A stretch of DNA of 64,000 nucleotides from Synechococcus sp. AG-683-C23 (GTDB lineage Bacteria > Cyanobacteriota > Cyanobacteriia > PCC-6307 > Cyanobiaceae): NCBI GenBank assembly GCA_003208835.1, contig QCVD01000005.1:1-64000 (forward strand). Reading direction: 5' to 3'. Positions 63,935-64,000 of this stretch are shown here, in pieces (within the stretch, counting starts at the first letter, position 1; the number at the start of each line of letters is the position of its first letter). The translations under genes were made by a program, and so were the position numbers. A model generated the notes under the pieces. It was not told where the DNA came from. It saw nothing but the letters and a program-made list of their open reading frames with translations, and did no database searches.

Positions 63935-64000
63935 ATGAGAAACGTTGCGAACCCTCAAAGTCGATCAACCTGTCTTTAGTTGAGGCTAATTCGAGCCAAT

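Noticed and set aside
1-64000. CRISPR arrays, rRNA genes, transposons
   Set aside because: No regular spacer-repeat array, no rRNA sequence and no transposase or terminal inverted repeats were seen on reading the window.

Overview
The window looks like a chromosome segment of a marine picocyanobacterium, most likely marine Synechococcus. The support is a nickel superoxide dismutase next to its maturation peptidase and a nickel permease, a phycobiliprotein-lyase-like protein, the ARC6/Ftn2-type division protein, several cyanobacterial families of unknown function, and short intergenic gaps with many stop/start overlaps. No rRNA operon, CRISPR array or transposase was seen.

Region 1 (1 to about 7.8 kb) is a compact integrative element beside the 3' end of tRNA-Ala(GGC). 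It holds the end of a tyrosine integrase, two small helix-turn-helix proteins, a leftward overlapping replication cassette (124-aa unknown, HTH, 93-aa unknown, AEP-like primase, RepA-like helicase), an AT-rich spacer with repeats, one gene fusing an HK97-type prohead protease to a major capsid protein, a small secreted protein, and a ribbon-helix-helix protein fused to a SepF (FtsZ-anchor) domain. No terminase, portal or tail gene is visible. This fits a capsid-encoding phage satellite (comparable to capsid-forming PICIs or marine satellite tycheposons) that also carries a host-type division gene. It is the best candidate for an undescribed system in the window.

Region 2 (7.8-30 kb) is core chromosome: lexA with an SOS-like box, argF, ftsH, an SRAP-domain protein, a broken potassium-channel gene, ribD, an AraC-type regulator with a stop codon near its 5' end, a GH116-type glycosidase, a sulfotransferase, cobL, a nadK operon with a 43-aa overlapping ORF, pheS, surE, ribF, thiE-thiS and DUF1517.

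Region 3 (29-42.7 kb) has the leftward cluster era, 2OG-oxygenase-like, lyase-like, fused trmD-ispF, a TIGR03792 protein and larB; then Bax-inhibitor-1, and zipN/ftn2, ffh, rpsP, phoH; then pdhA and a group-2 sigma factor.

Region 4 (42.7-64 kb) has mnmA behind an unusually strong hairpin, lnt, a phasin-like protein, an FKBP isomerase, the nickel group (sodN, sodX, permease), trpC, lpd, a SpoU-type methyltransferase, murA between two tRNA-Leu genes, argD-folC, a pentapeptide protein, an FAD oxidase, a cytosine-deaminase-like hydrolase, tRNA-His, miaB, ddl and ftsQ. The last 66 bases after ftsQ contain no gene that can be called; ftsZ would be expected next.

Starts were moved from the longest ORF wherever overlap, Shine-Dalgarno-like sequence or family length argued for it. 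All family assignments come from reading motifs by eye; no database search was run.
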